DNA of 64,000 bases. Origin: Defluviitaleaceae bacterium (GTDB lineage Bacteria; Bacillota; Clostridia; Lachnospirales; WRBF01). Each line of letters begins with the position of its first letter. Within the stretch, counting starts at the first letter, position 1. The notes beneath the pieces are model-generated. The model did not search any database, was not told where the DNA came from, and saw only the letters and a program-made list of their open reading frames with translations. The translations under genes were made by a program, and so were the position numbers. Below are positions 46,315 through 54,065 of the stretch, piece after piece. Location of the stretch: contig WRBF01000005.1 in NCBI GenBank assembly GCA_009784685.1, forward strand, positions 1 through 64,000, given 5' to 3'.

Positions 46315-47064
46315 ATGAAATACATTGTAATGGATCTTGAGTATAATCAGCCGTTTGCTTGGGGCAAAGAAACAGATGTAAAAGTTATTGCGAATTGCCC
46401 TTGTGAAATTATACAGATTGGCATTGTGATAATGTCTGAAGATTTTGAAATTATAGATAAAAAGGGCTTTTTGATAAAACCAAATCTTTATCCAAGGTTA
46501 CACCCGTTTGTTAAAAAAATAACCGGTCTTAGTATTAGGACTCTTAGGAAGCAGAAGCTTTTCACAGAAATATATGATGAAATCTATTCGCATATAAAAG
46601 GTGAGGATAATACTTTTTGTGTTTGGGGTGGAACTGATATAAAGGAGTTTTCCAGAAATATCCTTTACTATGGGCTTGATTATCAAGATATGCCAACTAA
46701 ATATATAGATGCGCAAACCCTTGCCTCTCGATATTTGAATCAGCCTACTAATAAAGACATTGGTCTTAAAAATGCTGTTACAATGTTTGATCTTCCGGAA
46801 GAAATGCCGTTTCATGATGCCCTTTGCGATGCTGTGTACACTGCCGAGGTTTTTAAAATAGTACAAAATGACGAGATGCAGGTAAATACATTCAAAGTTG
46901 ACCAATATCTTCCACAGGAAAAAGGGATTATAAAAAAGCTTAACAGCGGTGCATTATATGATGTAGTTGAAAAAGATCTGGGTCGTAAACTTACTCAGAA
47001 GGAAAAAACGCTGTTCAAAAAGATATACAACTTAGGTAAGCAAAGAATGTTTGACGTGAAGTAA
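46315..47064 (+). CDS. DEDDh 3'-5' exonuclease (KapD/DnaQ-like)
   Basis: A 249-residue protein. The DEDDh motif set is present: MDLEYN at residue 6 (ExoI, Asp and Glu), CVWGGTDIKEF near 100 (ExoII), and MPFHDALCDAVYTAEVF near 164 (ExoIII with His-x4-Asp). The family includes stand-alone exonucleases that act on RNA or DNA ends; KapD inhibits sporulation in Bacillus. The C-terminal 80 residues are lysine-rich. AGAGGAAA precedes the ATG. aroC starts 11 bp after the stop, so it heads the aroC-lysA run. Confidence 0.8.
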   Translation: MKYIVMDLEYNQPFAWGKETDVKVIANCPCEIIQIGIVIMSEDFEIIDKKGFLIKPNLYPRLHPFVKKITGLSIRTLRKQKLFTEIYDEIYSHIKGEDNTFCVWGGTDIKEFSRNILYYGLDYQDMPTKYIDAQTLASRYLNQPTNKDIGLKNAVTMFDLPEEMPFHDALCDAVYTAEVFKIVQNDEMQVNTFKVDQYLPQEKGIIKKLNSGALYDVVEKDLGRKLTQKEKTLFKKIYNLGKQRMFDVK

Positions 47065-47075
47065 GGATTTTAAAA

Positions 47076-48116
47076 ATGTCAGGATCATCATTTGGTAAAT
47101 TATTCAAAATTACAACTTGGGGCGAAAGCCACGGATTAGCTGTTGGAGTTTGTATTGACGGCTGTCCTGCCGGGCTTTCACTTTACGTTGAAGATATACA
47201 GAAACATCTTGATCGGCGAAAGCCGGGCAGCGGTGAGTTTTCGACCGTTCGAAAAGAAGATGATAAAGTAAAAATACTTTCCGGCGTTTTTGAGGATAAA
47301 ACAATAGGAAGCCCTATTTCGGTTATAATAGAAAACGAGGGGGCTAATAGCAATGATTATAATAATTTGAAGGATATATATCGCCCAGGTCATGCGGATT
47401 ACACCTACGAGGCAAAGTATGGGATAAGAGACTATCGAGGCGGCGGACGCGCCTCCGGAAGGGAAACCGCCGCAAGGGTTGCTGCCGGGGCGGTTGCCTT
47501 AAAGCTCTTAAGCCTTTGGGGTATAGAAGTAAATGCATTTGCTATTGAAATGGCAGGAGCACCTGTCGATAAATCCGCAGAAAGTCTCAAAGCTATCAAA
47601 GAACAGGGTGACTCAGCCGGGGGGATAATAGAGTGCGTTGTTAAGGGAGTTCCAGCCGGAATAGGCGAGCCTGTTTTTGATAAACTTGATGCAGTTTTAG
47701 CCCAGGCTGTTTTTTCAATCGGCGGTGTTAAAGGGCTTGAGTTTGGATCAGGGTTTTCCTCCGCAAATATGTTAGGCTCTGTATGCAATGACAGTTTTTA
47801 TTATGATGAGACAGTAAAAAAGCGCACTAACAATTCCGGCGGGGTTTTAGGCGGGATATCAGATGGTTCGGATATTGTATTCCGAGCGGCTATAAAGCCC
47901 GTGCCATCTATTGAAATAGAGCAGGAAACAATAAATAATAAAAATGAGTCTGTTAAAATTTCTGTGGAAGGTCGGCATGATGTTACCGCAGTGCCAAGAA
48001 TTATTCCTGTTATTGAGGCAATGGCAGCTATCGTAATCGTTGATTATATGCTTCAAAATTTGGGTGCAAAACTTGATTATCTATTGATTGACAACATGAA
48101 GGGACAGAAAAAGTGA
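47076..48116 (+). CDS. aroC: Chorismate synthase
   Basis: The last step of the shikimate pathway: 5-enolpyruvylshikimate-3-phosphate to chorismate with reduced FMN. The 346-residue protein has the family motifs: GESHGLAVGVCIDGCPAGL at the N-terminus, RPGHADYTYEAKYGIRDYRG plus GRASGRET in the middle, and GGISDGSDIVFRAAIKP near the C-terminus. AAGGAT precedes the ATG. It overlaps lysA by 4 bp (GTGA), so the two are translationally coupled. No other aro genes are in the window. Confidence 0.96.
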   Translation: MSGSSFGKLFKITTWGESHGLAVGVCIDGCPAGLSLYVEDIQKHLDRRKPGSGEFSTVRKEDDKVKILSGVFEDKTIGSPISVIIENEGANSNDYNNLKDIYRPGHADYTYEAKYGIRDYRGGGRASGRETAARVAAGAVALKLLSLWGIEVNAFAIEMAGAPVDKSAESLKAIKEQGDSAGGIIECVVKGVPAGIGEPVFDKLDAVLAQAVFSIGGVKGLEFGSGFSSANMLGSVCNDSFYYDETVKKRTNNSGGVLGGISDGSDIVFRAAIKPVPSIEIEQETINNKNESVKISVEGRHDVTAVPRIIPVIEAMAAIVIVDYMLQNLGAKLDYLLIDNMKGQKK

Positions 48117-49381
48117 ATAAATTAAATTCAAAAGTTACTGATGAAATGAACTTCTATAAAGGCTTAAATCCAGGGCAGCTGCTTAAAGAATTCGGCTCTC
48201 CGCTTTATGTTTATAATGAATCTATACTTCGTGACAGATGCCGTGAAATGTTGAATCTTGTTGATTATAATGAGTTTACAGTAAGTTTCTCTTCAAAGGC
48301 AAACAGCAATCTTGCTGTTTTAGAAGTCGTTCAAAGTGAAGGGCTTAAAATTGATGCTATGTCGCCCGGTGAAGCTTTAATCGGGTTTAAAGCGGGTTTT
48401 AGGTCGGAAGATATTTTGTATGTTTGCAACAATATAGCAGTTGAAGAAATGAAGTTTGTTGCTGAAAAGGGAATGATAATCGGTGTTGATTCGATCAGCC
48501 AGCTTAGAGCTTGGGGTAAAGTTAACCCCGGTGGGAAAGTCTTTGTTAGATTTAACCCCGGTATTGGCACAGGTCATAACGAAAAGGTGATTACAGGCGG
48601 CGAAAACACAAAATTTGGTATTGATGCTGAGGATGTGAAGGAAGTTGCAAATGCCGTTAAAGAGTTTAACTTAAAGTTAATAGGGATAAATCAACATGTT
48701 GGCTCGTTATTTATGAAAGGTGATGTATTCATTGAAGGAGCAAGGAATTTGATTGAAACGGCGAAAAAGTTTGATAGCATTGAGTTTATCAACTTAGGAG
48801 GCGGATTTGGTATTCCTTATAATAAACAAAACGGAGAGCTGCCCATTGACCTTGAAGAAATGGGTAAAATGATCTTAGAGCTTATAAATCAGTTTAATTC
48901 CGAAATTGGCAGATCACTTAAATACATCATTGAGCCGGGAAGGTATATTGCTGCGGAATGTGGTGTGCTGTTGGGGCAGGTTAATACCGTAAAAACGAGC
49001 GGGGGTAAAAAATATATCGGGACGGATATTGGCTTTAACGTTCTTGCGCGCCCTGTAATGTATGACTCTTACCATGATATTGAAGTCTATCGAGAATGCG
49101 AAGCATGTTCTGAAAAGCATGAAAAGGTCAATATCGTAGGAAATATTTGTGAATCCGGGGATGTAATTGCCGCTGAACGGATGTTGCCAGAGATATTTGA
49201 AGATGATATAATTGCTGTGTTAGATGCCGGTGCTTATGGACATGTAATGAGTTCAAATTACAACTTCCGCCTACGTCCTGCCGAGGTGCTTATACGTGAA
49301 AGCGGAGAAGCGGTTCTTGTTAGAGAAAGAGATACTATTTGCGATATTTTAAACAAATACAAACCAATTGGTTTTAAATAA
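48113..49381 (+). CDS. lysA: Diaminopimelate decarboxylase
   Basis: PLP-dependent decarboxylation of meso-diaminopimelate to lysine, last step of lysine synthesis. The 422-residue chain has the fold type III pattern: the PLP lysine lies in FSSKAN (about 62), HVGSLF and the glycine-rich NLGGGFGIPY in the barrel, EPGRYI later, and the C-terminal CESGDV and AYGHVMSSNYNFR motifs with the catalytic cysteine. GTG start, overlapping the end of aroC, with GAAGGGACA upstream. The linked aroC and aminotransferase genes suggest an amino-acid synthesis unit. Confidence 0.95.
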   Translation: MNKLNSKVTDEMNFYKGLNPGQLLKEFGSPLYVYNESILRDRCREMLNLVDYNEFTVSFSSKANSNLAVLEVVQSEGLKIDAMSPGEALIGFKAGFRSEDILYVCNNIAVEEMKFVAEKGMIIGVDSISQLRAWGKVNPGGKVFVRFNPGIGTGHNEKVITGGENTKFGIDAEDVKEVANAVKEFNLKLIGINQHVGSLFMKGDVFIEGARNLIETAKKFDSIEFINLGGGFGIPYNKQNGELPIDLEEMGKMILELINQFNSEIGRSLKYIIEPGRYIAAECGVLLGQVNTVKTSGGKKYIGTDIGFNVLARPVMYDSYHDIEVYRECEACSEKHEKVNIVGNICESGDVIAAERMLPEIFEDDIIAVLDAGAYGHVMSSNYNFRLRPAEVLIRESGEAVLVRERDTICDILNKYKPIGFK

Positions 49382-49412
49382 ATTGCAAGCATTTCAAGGG
49401 GGAATTGAAATT

Positions 49413-50048
49413 ATGAAACCGATGGAAAAACACCGCTCTCAATTGGCTGCGGAAGTAATCAAAGGTTTAATCAAAAGAAACATGGAAGGTTTTTATTGCG
49501 TGACAAAGGAAGATGCACTTAAAAAAGCACTGGAACTTGTTAAGACCGGAAGCAGTGTATCTTATGGTGGCTCAATGAGCGTCAAGCAGGTTGGAATTCT
49601 TGATGCACTTAGAAGCGGAGATTATAATTTGTTCGACCGTGACGAAGCAAAAACGCCCGAAGAAAGAGAAAAAATTCAATTTGAGACGTTCGGATGTGAT
49701 TATTATTTCATGAGCACAAATGCTATAACTGTTGACGGTGAGCTTATTAATGTCGATGGCATAGGAAATAGAATTGCGGCTATGATTTATGGTCCTAGGT
49801 GTGTTATAATAATTGCAGGCATGAATAAAGTGGTTATGGACGTAGAACAAGGTTTATCACGTGCTAGAAACACGGCTGCTCCGCCGAACTGTATTAGGCT
49901 TTCATATGATAACCCATGTTCTTCTATTGGACTATGTCAAGACTGCTTAAAGGATACTTGCATATGCAGCCATACCGTTATAACACGCCGAAGCAGGGAT
50001 GATGGGCGAATAAAAGTTATATTAGTTGGGGAAGAGCTGGGCTTTTAA
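49413..50048 (+). CDS. LUD-domain protein (lactate-utilisation-like, LutC/DUF162 family)
   Basis: The track start at 49368 overlaps lysA; ATG at 49413 with AAGGGGGAA upstream fits better. The 211-residue product covers the whole LUD domain: the substrate loop VSYGGSMSVKQVGILD, YFMSTNAITVDGELINVDGIGNRI, and a C-terminal cysteine cluster (NPCSSIGLCQDCLKDTCIC) present in a subset of the family. LutC acts in lactate oxidation, but most stand-alone LUD proteins have no proven reaction. It sits 32 bp after lysA in the same run. Confidence 0.85.
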   Translation: MKPMEKHRSQLAAEVIKGLIKRNMEGFYCVTKEDALKKALELVKTGSSVSYGGSMSVKQVGILDALRSGDYNLFDRDEAKTPEEREKIQFETFGCDYYFMSTNAITVDGELINVDGIGNRIAAMIYGPRCVIIIAGMNKVVMDVEQGLSRARNTAAPPNCIRLSYDNPCSSIGLCQDCLKDTCICSHTVITRRSRDDGRIKVILVGEELGF

Positions 50049-50205
50049 TTAACAAATTATTGATGTATATTCCAAAGTTTCCAAAGTGAAAAAAGGACAG
50101 AGGTCAGTGGTCGGTTTTCCATCCGTATTTTGATTGATGATGCTATGGTTAGAAAGCTGACTACTGATCACTGATTCTTAAAAAATAAAAGGAGGCAACA
50201 CCATC

Positions 50206-51393
50206 ATGCAAATTTCAAAAAGAATTGAAGCAATGCAGTTTTCACCTATTCGTAAGCTTGTTCCTTTTGCTGAAGCTGCGAAAAAACAAGGCAAAAAAGT
50301 TTATCACTTAAATATCGGTCAGCCTGATATTGAAACGCCGCAAGAATTTTTTGATGCGGTTAAAAACTTTGATGCAAAAGTTCTTGAATATGCTTTTTCA
50401 CAAGGCATTCCTGAGCTTATCGACTCTTTTATTGAATATTACAAATTGTTTGACCTTAACTATGAAAAAGATGAAATATTGATAACAAATGGCGGAAGTG
50501 AAGCAGTATTTTTTGCATTAGTAGCTACTTGCGATTATGGCGATGAAGTTTTAGTGCCAGAGCCATTCTATACAAACTATAACAGCTTCTCGAAATCAGC
50601 AGGTGCAGTTGTTGTTCCTGTTGCTACAAGTGCTGAAAATGGATTTAAGCTTCCTGATATTTCTGTATTTGAAAGCAAAATCACTCCTAAAACAAAAGCT
50701 ATCATGCTTTCAAACCCAGGCAACCCAACAGGTGCTTGCTATGATATGGCAGACATGGAAAAGATCAAAAATCTTGCTATTAAGCATGATCTTTATATAA
50801 TTGCTGACGAAGTTTACAAAGAAATGATTTATGATGGACATAAATTCACAAGCTTTACGCAAATGGAAGGTCTTGAAGAAAGAGTTATTCTTACAGACTC
50901 AATCTCTAAGCGTTACAGTGCGTGTGGTGCGAGAATTGGGTGCGTTGCTAGTAAAAACAAAGCGTTAATGGCGCAAATACTTAAACTTTGCCAAGGAAGG
51001 CTTTGCGTTGCTACTATCGAACAAATTGGTGCGGCGGCTCTTGCCAGAGTTGCTCCTTCGTACATGGAAAATGTTGTTAAAGAGTACGAAAAACGCAGAA
51101 ATGTGTGTTTTGCAGCTCTTCAAGAAATGGAAGGCGTTACTTGCCAAAAACCAAACGGCGCATTCTATATAATGGCTGATTTGCCTGTTAAGGATACTGA
51201 TGACTTCTGTGAGTGGCTTCTTAAAGAATTCCATGTAAATAATGAAACAGTAATGTTTGCTCCAGGCAGCGGATTTTACGCAACAGAAGGCAAAGGCAAG
51301 AATCAAATAAGAATTTCTTATGTCCTTGAAGAAGAATCTCTTAAAAAGGCTATGAATGTCTTGAAAGAAGCTTTAAAAGCTTACAATAAATAA
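50206..51393 (+). CDS. Class I aminotransferase (aspartate aminotransferase-like)
   Basis: A PLP enzyme of 395 residues with the usual fold type I marks: NIGQPDIETP at the start, ITNGGSEAVFFAL, NPGNPTGACYD, IIADEVYKEM, and the PLP lysine in DSISKRYSACGARIG (about 234), then the phosphate-binding arginine. It likely moves amino groups between aspartate, aromatic or branched amino acids; the exact substrate cannot be read. GGAGGC precedes the ATG. A 157-bp gap separates it from the LUD gene, containing two related CTGATCACTGA-type motifs but no hairpin that I can call. Confidence 0.93.
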   Translation: MQISKRIEAMQFSPIRKLVPFAEAAKKQGKKVYHLNIGQPDIETPQEFFDAVKNFDAKVLEYAFSQGIPELIDSFIEYYKLFDLNYEKDEILITNGGSEAVFFALVATCDYGDEVLVPEPFYTNYNSFSKSAGAVVVPVATSAENGFKLPDISVFESKITPKTKAIMLSNPGNPTGACYDMADMEKIKNLAIKHDLYIIADEVYKEMIYDGHKFTSFTQMEGLEERVILTDSISKRYSACGARIGCVASKNKALMAQILKLCQGRLCVATIEQIGAAALARVAPSYMENVVKEYEKRRNVCFAALQEMEGVTCQKPNGAFYIMADLPVKDTDDFCEWLLKEFHVNNETVMFAPGSGFYATEGKGKNQIRISYVLEEESLKKAMNVLKEALKAYNK

Positions 51394-51422
51394 TTGACAA
51401 CTAATTAGTTCTGTGATAATAT
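51394..51422 (+). promoter_or_regulatory. Promoter of tRNA-Leu
   Basis: Consensus TTGACA and TAATAT with 17-bp spacing, beginning right at the stop codon of the aminotransferase gene and pointing at the tRNA. Confidence 0.75.
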
Positions 51423-51451
51423 AACTTCGCTTGAGGCGGTTAGTCCGTCTC

Positions 51452-51492
51452 ATACCAACTTACAACCTAAACTATGGGCTGTAAGTTGGTAT
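51452..51492. other. Perfect 13-bp inverted repeat upstream of tRNA-Leu
   Basis: ATACCAACTTACA and TGTAAGTTGGTAT flank a 15-base spacer and end three bases before the tRNA. It lies within the predicted pre-tRNA leader, so it may be a processing hairpin; a recombination site is an alternative. Confidence 0.6.
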
Positions 51493-51495
51493 TTA

Positions 51496-51578
51496 GCCCG
51501 AGTGGCGGAATGGCAGACGCGACGGATTCAAAATCCGTTCTCGGCAACGAGGTGGGGGTTCAAGTCCCTTCTCGGGCA
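51496..51578 (+). tRNA. tRNA-Leu (anticodon CAA)
   Basis: The 7-bp acceptor stem GCCCGAG/CTCGGGC, D-arm, anticodon stem ACGGA/TCCGT with loop TTCAAAA (anticodon CAA), a long variable arm (class II tRNA) and T-arm with GGTTCAAGTCC are all readable. CCA is not encoded. It decodes UUG. Confidence 0.96.
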
Positions 51579-51593
51579 AATAAATAGTTTAAC

Positions 51594-51627
51594 AAAAAAG
51601 ATGCCGATTGTTTCGACATCTTTTTTG
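51594..51627 (+). terminator. Intrinsic terminator of tRNA-Leu
   Basis: AAAAAAGATGCCG pairs with CGACATCTTTTTT; the T run abuts the start of the large repeat element. Confidence 0.8.
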
Positions 51628-51963
51628 TTACCCTTGCAATACAATGTACAACACGGTTTTGAGTTGGAAATTTTTATTCCTGCCTTTGTCAATGTGTACC
51701 GGGAAGAAGCCCGGCGGCGCAGCCGCTTTTGCCGTAGGCAAAAGTACTGATAGCCCTTGCCTTACATTGGTAAGGCTGCGGTCTCTTTTCGTGGCAGGAA
51801 TAAAAATTTCCAACTCAAAACTCTCCGACCCGAAACCGCTAAAAATTCGTTTATTCGAAATTTGAGGTTGCAGGTTGTACTAGCCGTACACCAAAACCGA
51901 AAATAAAGAAGAAGCGAATTTTTAGCTGTTTCAGGCGTGTTGTACATTGTATTGCAAGGGTAA
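51628..51963. repeat. Repeat family A, complete nested palindromic element (MITE-like)
   Basis: The ends are perfect 28-bp inverted repeats (TTACCCTTGCAATACAATGT plus ACAACACG, and the exact complement at 51936-51963). Inside is a second perfect 28-bp inverted pair (TTTTGAGTTGGAAATTTTTA plus TTCCTGCC at 51657 and its complement at 51793-51820). No ORF of convincing quality lies in it. Family copies are seen at 1-117, 24301, 34213 and 46140. This looks like a non-autonomous miniature element; TTA/TAA at the ends is compatible with target-site choice at TA. Confidence 0.8.
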
Positions 51964-51999
51964 ACGGATGCATGATAATCTGAATCAATTGCGCACCTT

Positions 52000-52162
52000 A
52001 TACTCGTATCCCCTCAAAACAGTAACAAAAACTTGTCTTTTTTCCGCTATTCGTCGTCAAAAGAACCTTACCGTACCTTCGGGTACGCTAAGAACCTTTT
52101 TCCTAGCCTAGCGAAAAAAATTCTGCGTTTTTCTGCTACTGTTTTGAGAGTATACGAGTATA
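52000..52162. repeat. Repeat family C copy overlapping the 3' end of the DUF3810 gene
   Basis: ATACTCGTATCCCCTCAAAA plus CAGTA at the left is the near-complement of CTACTGTTTTGAGAGTATAC plus GAGTAT at the right, and the interior has ACTTGTCTTTTTTCCGCTAT. The interior recurs near 53.48 kb and more loosely near 53.9 kb. The right end encodes the last ~18 codons of the DUF3810 gene. Confidence 0.65.
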
Positions 52163-53256
52163 TCCCGATAAATCGCAAACACAAGGTCGATAACCCTCCC
52201 ATAACTTTGTACACCATCTCTTTGAGCGTTAACTCTCAAATACAAATCGTTAGCAGCTGTCGCAACTCTTGCAACGGGGGTATCGAACCTGCGCCAATGT
52301 TCAGCATTTCTACGAAATTCAGCTAAAACACGTTCATCTATCGAACTGCGCAGTCTGTTATAAGACTCTGAATCACCGGTTCTTCGTACTGCTCTTAACG
52401 CATACGCAAGTATATTCATTTCTCCACTTAAGCGTATAAAGGCATTTTCTGAGTTTTTGGCAGCAAGGTATGCTATAAAATTGGCATCATCTTCACGCAT
52501 AAACCCTCTTGAATGAGCAAGCTCGTGTATCATTACAAATGGGATTATATAATCCTCGACATCATTTGAGAAATTTGGTTCAAGGGTAAACGGCGAAAAT
52601 ATCCCTGTGATACCTAAATGAGACATGCCCCTGGAAAAGAAAAATGTTTTGGGGCGACTGTAAAATCCTGAAAATCCGGAATACTTATATCCTAAATTTT
52701 GCATAGCTACTATGCTGTCGTCAATAATCTCTCTCATGATGATAGGATCATGCCGGTCTTTATCCCTATACACTTCCTGTGCAATTTTGTTAGTTCTTTC
52801 AATTAACAGTTCAGTCAGTGCTATTAGCTCATTATGTGTGAACATTTCAATCTCTATTGATAAAACCTCAGCAATAGAATCTCGGCTGAAATTTACAAAT
52901 ACTGTTAATGTCATCATTAAAAATAGACCGCAAATGATGCTTGAAGTTGACCATAAAAGAGATGAAATTTTCCCTATGGTTTTCTTTACTAGGCAGTGGG
53001 CTATATAACCAATTCCAAATACCACAAAAAGAATAGCGGAATAAATAAGAATTTCAAGCACAGAAAAAGGAAATAATGATATAAGCCTGCCCAATGTGTT
53101 TGTCAAAAGCGGCGTTATAAAACGTACATGCCAGTTGGCAAAGCCATCAATAAACCTTGACGCAGTAAAGAAAAAAGCAGAGATAAGCACGCATATGATC
53201 GAAAAAACCTTATTGAATTTATTTTTTTGAGTTATCCTTGAAATAAATGACTTCAT
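52108..53256 (-). CDS. DUF3810 membrane protein with zinc-peptidase-like motif
   Basis: The 382-residue protein has about three N-terminal membrane segments (about 15-115) and a globular outer part. It carries the HELAHSRGFMREDDANFIAYLA motif (HExxH plus downstream Asp/Glu), typical of DUF3810, a family that looks like membrane-bound zinc peptidases but has no established substrate. The start follows AAAAGGTTGG inside the small gene upstream. The last ~18 residues (from DILVYSQNSS) are encoded within a repeat element, so the original end was probably replaced. It is cotranscribed with the 47-codon ORF upstream. Confidence 0.8.
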   Translation of the reverse strand: MKSFISRITQKNKFNKVFSIICVLISAFFFTASRFIDGFANWHVRFITPLLTNTLGRLISLFPFSVLEILIYSAILFVVFGIGYIAHCLVKKTIGKISSLLWSTSSIICGLFLMMTLTVFVNFSRDSIAEVLSIEIEMFTHNELIALTELLIERTNKIAQEVYRDKDRHDPIIMREIIDDSIVAMQNLGYKYSGFSGFYSRPKTFFFSRGMSHLGITGIFSPFTLEPNFSNDVEDYIIPFVMIHELAHSRGFMREDDANFIAYLAAKNSENAFIRLSGEMNILAYALRAVRRTGDSESYNRLRSSIDERVLAEFRRNAEHWRRFDTPVARVATAANDLYLRVNAQRDGVQSYGRVIDLVFAIYRDILVYSQNSSRKTQNFFR

Positions 53257-53259
53257 TGT

Positions 53260-53403
53260 TCAGATACCAACCTTTTCTAGATGAGTTATACTATATCTTC
53301 TGACAGGTAATTGATTAGTTTGCCCAATTTGTGTGTTAATTCCCCACTGATTAAGAGCAGTTTTCATTATTTCAATTTCGGTTGCAGTAAATTTTACTTT
53401 CAT
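53260..53403 (-). CDS. Small 47-residue ORF upstream of the DUF3810 gene
   Basis: Too short for the ORF track. The product is MKVKFTATEIEIMKTALNQW and 27 further residues, hydrophilic, without cysteine or membrane segment. GAGGGG lies at a good distance before the ATG. Its stop is 3 bp from the DUF3810 start, so the pair is likely one unit. I do not recognise a family; DUF3810 proteins elsewhere are often preceded by a short gene, but I cannot verify that here. Confidence 0.5.
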   Translation of the reverse strand: MKVKFTATEIEIMKTALNQWGINTQIGQTNQLPVRRYSITHLEKVGI

Positions 53404-53454
53404 TTGAACCCCTCATCTTGATTTATGATGTTACTTTCCGCTGTGGCATATTAT

Positions 53455-53612
53455 AGCTATTTCGGTTAAAAATCACCACGCCAGACTTGTCTTTTTAGCG
53501 TATGCCGTCGTCAGCTTCGCCTAGCGTGCTATAGCACACGTCGTTGTCGCTTCCTTGACCTGCACTAAAAATACTGCGTCTGTTGAGGCGGTTTTCAACC
53601 GGAACAACTATA
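53455..53612. repeat. Repeat family C copy
   Basis: The ends TTCGGTTAAAAATCACCAC and its near-complement GAGGCGGTTTTCAACCGGAA enclose ACTTGTCTTTTTAGCGTATG, CGTCGTCAG and a palindrome GCGTGCTATAGCACACG. The interior matches the copy at 52.0 kb. This and the next three entries account for the gene-free gap 53404-54065. Confidence 0.6.
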
Positions 53613-53661
53613 TTCGTTGGATTAGATTATAATCGTTTTTCAGTATTTTTTCAATATCAAA

Positions 53662-53700
53662 AACGCCTCAGGCTCGTAGATTAGCTGAGGCATTTTAATA
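53662..53700 (-). terminator. Intrinsic terminator for the LuxR-type gene
   Basis: GCCTCAG pairs with CTGAGGC; on the minus strand it is followed by GTTTTTGATATT. It lies about 370 bp beyond the stop of the LuxR-type gene. Confidence 0.6.
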
Positions 53701-53726
53701 TTGATGGTGTATTATTAATGATCACT

Positions 53727-53870
53727 CTTAACGCGAATCAAGAGTTGAATAGAATCACTTAGATTGCGGGTCAATCCCGCAATGGCGGGCTTTTGAGCAT
53801 GTTCGCTCAAATTAGATTGACGTGAGCCCGCAATGACAAAAGTTTATTTTTTAATCTTGATTGGGTGCTC
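53727..53870. repeat. Repeat family B, copy 2
   Basis: GATTGCGGGTCAATCCCGCA plus ATGGCGGGCTTTTGAGCATG is nearly the second half of the copy at 31.73 kb, and the end GAGCCCGCAATGACAAAAGT is repeated at 59.74 kb. Confidence 0.75.
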
Positions 53871-53889
53871 TTATTGTATAGTAAAACAG

Positions 53890-53990
53890 CCTCAAAATCG
53901 GCACACTAAACTTGCTATTTTTCCGTTATCATTCGTTGCCAGAACTCCGGAATCACTTCTGGGTATCCCGAAGGGATATAGCAAGCATTA
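53890..53990. repeat. Degenerate repeat family C copy
   Basis: CACACTAAACTTGCTATTTT plus TCCGTTATCATTCGTTGCCA resembles the interior of the other C copies, followed by a palindrome TCACTTCTGGGTATCCCGAAGGG. The match is loose. Confidence 0.4.
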
Positions 53991-54065
53991 TATAATCATC
54001 CTTTGATTTTTCATGCTGCAATGACAGTGTCACTGAGCCAGTTTCAGTGTGTTTGAAAGCATTGG

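Noticed and set aside
50090-50190. Paired CAGTGGTCGG and CTGACTACTGATCACTGATT motifs before the aminotransferase gene
   Set aside because: Complementarity is partial and there is no T run; not supported as a terminator or mobile repeat.
51502-51865. ORFs of 82 and 85 codons across tRNA-Leu and the family A element
   Set aside because: They read through the tRNA and inverted repeats and are by-products of palindromic sequence.
51400-54065. An integrated phage or genomic island next to tRNA-Leu
   Set aside because: No integrase, phage gene or duplicated tRNA end was seen; the region contains repeats and a DUF3810 gene only.
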